Assembly (NCBI GenBank): GCA_038251315.1
Contig: JBBSBK010000002.1
Location: 1-64,000 of the forward strand
DNA from: JBBKXP01 sp038251315
Lineage (GTDB): Bacteria; Pseudomonadota; Alphaproteobacteria; Rhodobacterales; Rhodobacteraceae
Reading direction: 5' to 3'
Length of the DNA stretch: 64,000 nucleotides
The translations under genes were made by a program, and so were the position numbers. Shown in pieces: positions 61,372 to 64,000 of this stretch. Within the stretch, counting starts at the first letter, position 1, and the number at the start of each line of letters is the position of its first letter. The notes beneath the pieces are model-generated. The model searched no databases. It saw nothing but the letters and a program-made list of their open reading frames with translations, and was not told where the DNA came from.

Positions 61372-62439
61372 TTATTCCTTCATGCCGCTTAGCAAGCGCT
61401 GCCACCAGGTTGCGCCCAGCATCTTGCCGGTAAACTGGAAATAGAGCCAGCGAAAGATCAGCTTGATATGGGCCTCGTCAAACCGTTTGACCCGTTCATA
61501 CGTCTGGTCGCCCTCGCTGACCAATTCGACCTCGCCCACGTAAAACGGCAACACGGCGCGTCGCTGCTTTGGCCAAGATTGCAGGATAGAGTAGGTCTTT
61601 TTAGCGAACAGTTTAAGGTAAAGCTTGGCAATGTCCGGGGTCATCGTCTGATGTCCGCTGTATTCGGGATACTGTTGCTTCATCCGAGCAAGGGCCAGCG
61701 GCGGGTTGGCCACCACCACCATCAGCTTCACCGTCTTCAGCCGCGGCCCCATGATCCGGCGCAGCTGCACGAAAAGATTGTCGAACATGACGTCATTGTC
61801 CGCCATGTTCGGGTGCACGATCAGGGCAATGATCGGACGGATGCGCGGGTTCTGGAAAATGCCCTGAATGGCATCGGGCAGGCGCGGTTCGGAATGTTCG
61901 GTCGCAATCACCCGCTTGAGGTCTTCGCCCGACACCTCGACCACTGAAAAGGTCAGTTGGGTCTTTTGTCCGCGCTGCGGCATGACCTTGTATTCGATGT
62001 CGCGGATATTGTCGTCGCCCCCCGGTGTCGCGCCCAGGAACCGGCCATGTTTCCAGCGTTCTGTCCACTTGGTAATCAGCGCCTGCCCGGCATAATTCGC
62101 AATCTTGTTGCGCTCGGGGATGATGATTTCTGTTTCCAGCCCTGATGATTCATCCAGCAGCTTGAAAAGCGAGGCAAGAAAGGTGGTCTTGCCCGATCCC
62201 GGCAGGCCGAAGGGCACCAGGAAATTACCCGAACGCGACAATGCTTCAGCTTTGGTAAAGGCCGAGACGTGCGAAATTGTGGGTCTTTCGTCCTTGTGCG
62301 GATTGTCACCGAAATCGGTCCTGTAATCGACGGGGCGCGCCTTGATGGGCGGTTCGCCACGGATGCCGCCATAAGTTGCTGATGCTTCGGAAAAGCCCGG
62401 CGCCTTGCCGTTGCCGTTCTTGGGCTCTTCATCGGGCAT
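61372..62439 (-). CDS. P-loop GTPase-like protein, second gene of the operon
   Basis: 355 residues, soluble. Walker A GLPGSGKTT lies at 78-86. A candidate switch II/Walker B is FSVVEVSGED at 165-173, where E-x-S-G replaces the DxxG of classical GTPases. VKLMVVVANPP at about 238-247 occupies the place of the NKxD base-recognition strand. The first 70 residues are polar and disordered. The closest concept I know is the GTPases of Aravind-type GTPase-associated systems, but ATP use cannot be excluded. The ATG at 62439 has GGAG six bases upstream; 62451 is an alternative directly after the previous stop. Confidence 0.75.
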   Translation of the reverse strand: MPDEEPKNGNGKAPGFSEASATYGGIRGEPPIKARPVDYRTDFGDNPHKDERPTISHVSAFTKAEALSRSGNFLVPFGLPGSGKTTFLASLFKLLDESSGLETEIIIPERNKIANYAGQALITKWTERWKHGRFLGATPGGDDNIRDIEYKVMPQRGQKTQLTFSVVEVSGEDLKRVIATEHSEPRLPDAIQGIFQNPRIRPIIALIVHPNMADNDVMFDNLFVQLRRIMGPRLKTVKLMVVVANPPLALARMKQQYPEYSGHQTMTPDIAKLYLKLFAKKTYSILQSWPKQRRAVLPFYVGEVELVSEGDQTYERVKRFDEAHIKLIFRWLYFQFTGKMLGATWWQRLLSGMKE

Positions 62440-62451
62440 GTCGCGCTCCAT

Positions 62452-63471
62452 TCAGGAAAAGACGTCGTGGTCCGAGGACGTCGAGATCGTTGCAGATTCA
62501 CCGGGGCGGAAGGCGACGAAGGCGACGAAGACCGGGATGATGTCGACGACGACCGACAGGATCAGTGCAAGGATCGTGGCCCCGAGATTTGGCCTTTCGA
62601 TCAATCCATTACGCAGGCTGTAGACGATCTCGCCCAGACGCCCCAGGGTCGGATCGATATAGGTGTGATTCACTGCCGCATCCGACGGCAAAAGCAGGTT
62701 TGCCTGCCGTTCGAAATCAATGCTTTCCTGCGACAGGTTGGCCAAAAGCGACAGATCTGCACCGGCATTTATCGCATTGTCGGCGGTGTCGTAGAACCGA
62801 AGGCGTTCGGCGATCCTGCCGCGCAGCGCCTGCACCGCTTTGTAGCCCTGTGCATCGGGCCGGTTGTCGAGCGCCTGAAGGGCAAGTTCGCGGATGGTGT
62901 CATAAAAGGCCTGCCGATCTGTAATCGACGCGGCGGTACCCGGCCTTGCGATATCCGTCAACGGCACCCCTACCAACGCATTGATGGTTGCGATGTGTTG
63001 TTCGCACCTTTCGCCGCATCCGGGGCGGCCTGGATCGTTCATTTGGGCCAGCAATTGTTCAAGCTCGGTTTCGACCCGGTTGCGCAGATTCACTTCGTCA
63101 CGCACGGTGTCGAGACCACCAAGCTTGGCTGATGTTGCGTTCAGGTCGTCCTGAAACACCACGTATTGTTCGCGCATGGTCGTGGTCAGCACATCCTTGG
63201 TCATGAAATTGGTGTAAAGGTAGTTGAAATTGCTCGTCCCGCTGAAAAACGCGGCAACCACAAAAAGCAGGAATGCAGGCATCCAGGGGTCGCCCCGTTC
63301 GCGGTTACGCTGCATCAGATAATCGGCGAGAAACAGCAGCAGGCCGATGACCGCCGTGAACAACGGGGTCAGGCCCAGAAACGTCCGCTGAAAGCCAAAA
63401 TAGGTCAGATAGGACGAAATGCCGATGCAGAGCGCGACCAACAGATAATAGACAACTCGGGTTACCAGCAT
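62452..63471 (-). CDS. Four-TM membrane protein, first gene of the GTPase operon
   Basis: 339 residues. Membrane helices at ~7-27, 33-53 and 65-84 are followed by a ~210-residue helical domain (85-295), probably extracytoplasmic, with a C-x-x-x-C pair (Cys152 and Cys156, in GCGERCE). A last helix spans ~297-320 and a short serine/aspartate-rich tail follows. No known family is recognised. GGGGAAG precedes the ATG at 63471. The stop abuts the GTPase gene, and a CtrA box lies upstream, so it opens the operon. Confidence 0.75.
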   Translation of the reverse strand: MLVTRVVYYLLVALCIGISSYLTYFGFQRTFLGLTPLFTAVIGLLLFLADYLMQRNRERGDPWMPAFLLFVVAAFFSGTSNFNYLYTNFMTKDVLTTTMREQYVVFQDDLNATSAKLGGLDTVRDEVNLRNRVETELEQLLAQMNDPGRPGCGERCEQHIATINALVGVPLTDIARPGTAASITDRQAFYDTIRELALQALDNRPDAQGYKAVQALRGRIAERLRFYDTADNAINAGADLSLLANLSQESIDFERQANLLLPSDAAVNHTYIDPTLGRLGEIVYSLRNGLIERPNLGATILALILSVVVDIIPVFVAFVAFRPGESATISTSSDHDVFS

Positions 63472-63537
63472 TTTCTTCCCCAGGCGAATCCAGCAGCGCA
63501 AAGGCTTGCATGTCAAGGATACGCCAACAAGAACGAG

Positions 63538-63552
63538 TTAACACTTTATTAA
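63538..63552 (-). promoter_or_regulatory. CtrA-binding box upstream of the GTPase operon
   Basis: The minus strand reads TTAA-TAAAGTG-TTAAC, an exact match to TTAA-N7-TTAAC. Its centre is about 75 bases upstream of the first start codon of the three-gene operon. No other perfect copy was noticed in the window's intergenic regions. Confidence 0.65.
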
Positions 63553-63599
63553 GCTTTTCGCTGTGGTGGACGGCCGCTGCAGTGCGCCGCCCTTGCGCC

Positions 63600-64000
63600 C
63601 TACCGCTGCGCCCGCGCCAGCAGCGCTACCGCGCCAAGGCTGACCAGAACGATCATCAGGGCCGCCGGGGCTGCCTGCGCGATATTTTCCAGCGAAGCCT
63701 TCTCATAAGCCCGCGTGGCAAGGGTGTTATAGTTGAAGGGGCGCAGCAACAACGTCGCGGGCAATTCCTTGACGCAATCGACAAAGACCAGCAGCAGGGC
63801 CGATCCGACCGAGGCGCGGATCAGCGGCAGGTGGACCCGTGCCAGCACCCCGCCTGCGGTCTGCCCCAGCGCCCGCGCCACCATCGGCAGACTGGGCGAC
63901 ACCCGGCCAAAGGCCGCGTCCGCCGTGCCTTGGGCGATTGCAAAGAACCGCACGATATAGGCCAGCACCAGTGCGACCGCCGATCCGGTCAGAATCAGCC
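63600..64000 (-). CDS. ABC transporter permease, iron(III)/thiamine type (runs off right edge)
   Basis: The last ~133 residues of a binding-protein-dependent permease. Visible are the EAA-loop-like LPMVARALGQTAGGVLARVHLPLIRASVGSALLLVFVDCVKELPATLLLRPFNYNTLATRAYE and the final membrane helix. The E-L-P-A-T-x-x-L-R-P-F stretch is typical of the double-length FbpB/ThiP family for ferric iron uptake. The frame is open to the window edge with no start inside. Confidence 0.85.
   Translation of the reverse strand, partial: LILTGSAVALVLAYIVRFFAIAQGTADAAFGRVSPSLPMVARALGQTAGGVLARVHLPLIRASVGSALLLVFVDCVKELPATLLLRPFNYNTLATRAYEKASLENIAQAAPAALMIVLVSLGAVALLARAQR

Overview
The window is a chromosomal segment of a high-GC alphaproteobacterium, almost certainly a marine Rhodobacterales (Roseobacter-type) species. 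Supporting signs are the transmembrane-free PhoR and the pst-phoU-phoB cluster, PstA and PstC with long N-terminal extensions, a class II DAHP synthase, a PAS_5-type protein, an RTX/Hint surface protein, two FAD/GcvT-fused methylamine-type dehydrogenases, a Mg-type HemB and a perfect CtrA box. All assignments come from reading the sequence and remembered family motifs; no database search was possible.

Layout. 1-7.2 kb: an edge-truncated secreted protein and a GlxA-type regulator, DAHP synthase, a PAS_5 protein, then yicC-gmk-gamma carbonic anhydrase-metC. 7.3-16.2 kb: the phosphate regulon (phoR, pstSCAB, phoU, phoB). It carries two Pho boxes and is split by an alpha/beta hydrolase and a GFA-family gene broken by a 17-bp tandem duplication. 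16.3-20.9 kb: an ectoine-hydrolase-like M24 protein, an FAD/GcvT dehydrogenase and a LuxR-type regulator with no luxI beside it. 21-29.3 kb: rpsB-tsf with a recognisable promoter, a divergent HupE/UreJ and DUF4198 pair, pseudouridine catabolism (psuK-psuG), DUF502, a LysE exporter and 3-hydroxybutyrate dehydrogenase. 29.4-44.6 kb: a candidate small RNA, an orphan ABC binding protein, aldo/keto reductase, acyl-CoA ligase, DsbA-family protein, MFS exporter, mfd, hemB, a SYLF lipoprotein and a second FAD/GcvT dehydrogenase. 44.7-51.8 kb: the RTX/Hint protein, a kinase-fold protein, an integrase remnant, a luciferase-like oxidoreductase and an MFS fusion protein.

52-56.3 kb is a compact signalling island: a LuxI-type AHL synthase with a CheY-like receiver on one strand, and a membrane histidine kinase, a receiver with degenerate GGDEF domain and an Hpt protein on the other. 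An 18-bp perfect dyad lies between them. 56.4-60.0 kb is a decayed prophage next to tRNA-Thr(UGU). It holds two truncated IS66 fragments, terminase and DUF2190 remnants, and an integrase that has lost most of its arm-binding domain.

60.1-63.6 kb is the best candidate for an undescribed system. Three tightly spaced genes encode a four-TM membrane protein, a soluble P-loop GTPase-like protein and a single-TM protein with a GAP1-N-like N-terminus. A perfect TTAA-N7-TTAAC CtrA box sits upstream of the first gene. The window ends inside an ABC transporter permease.
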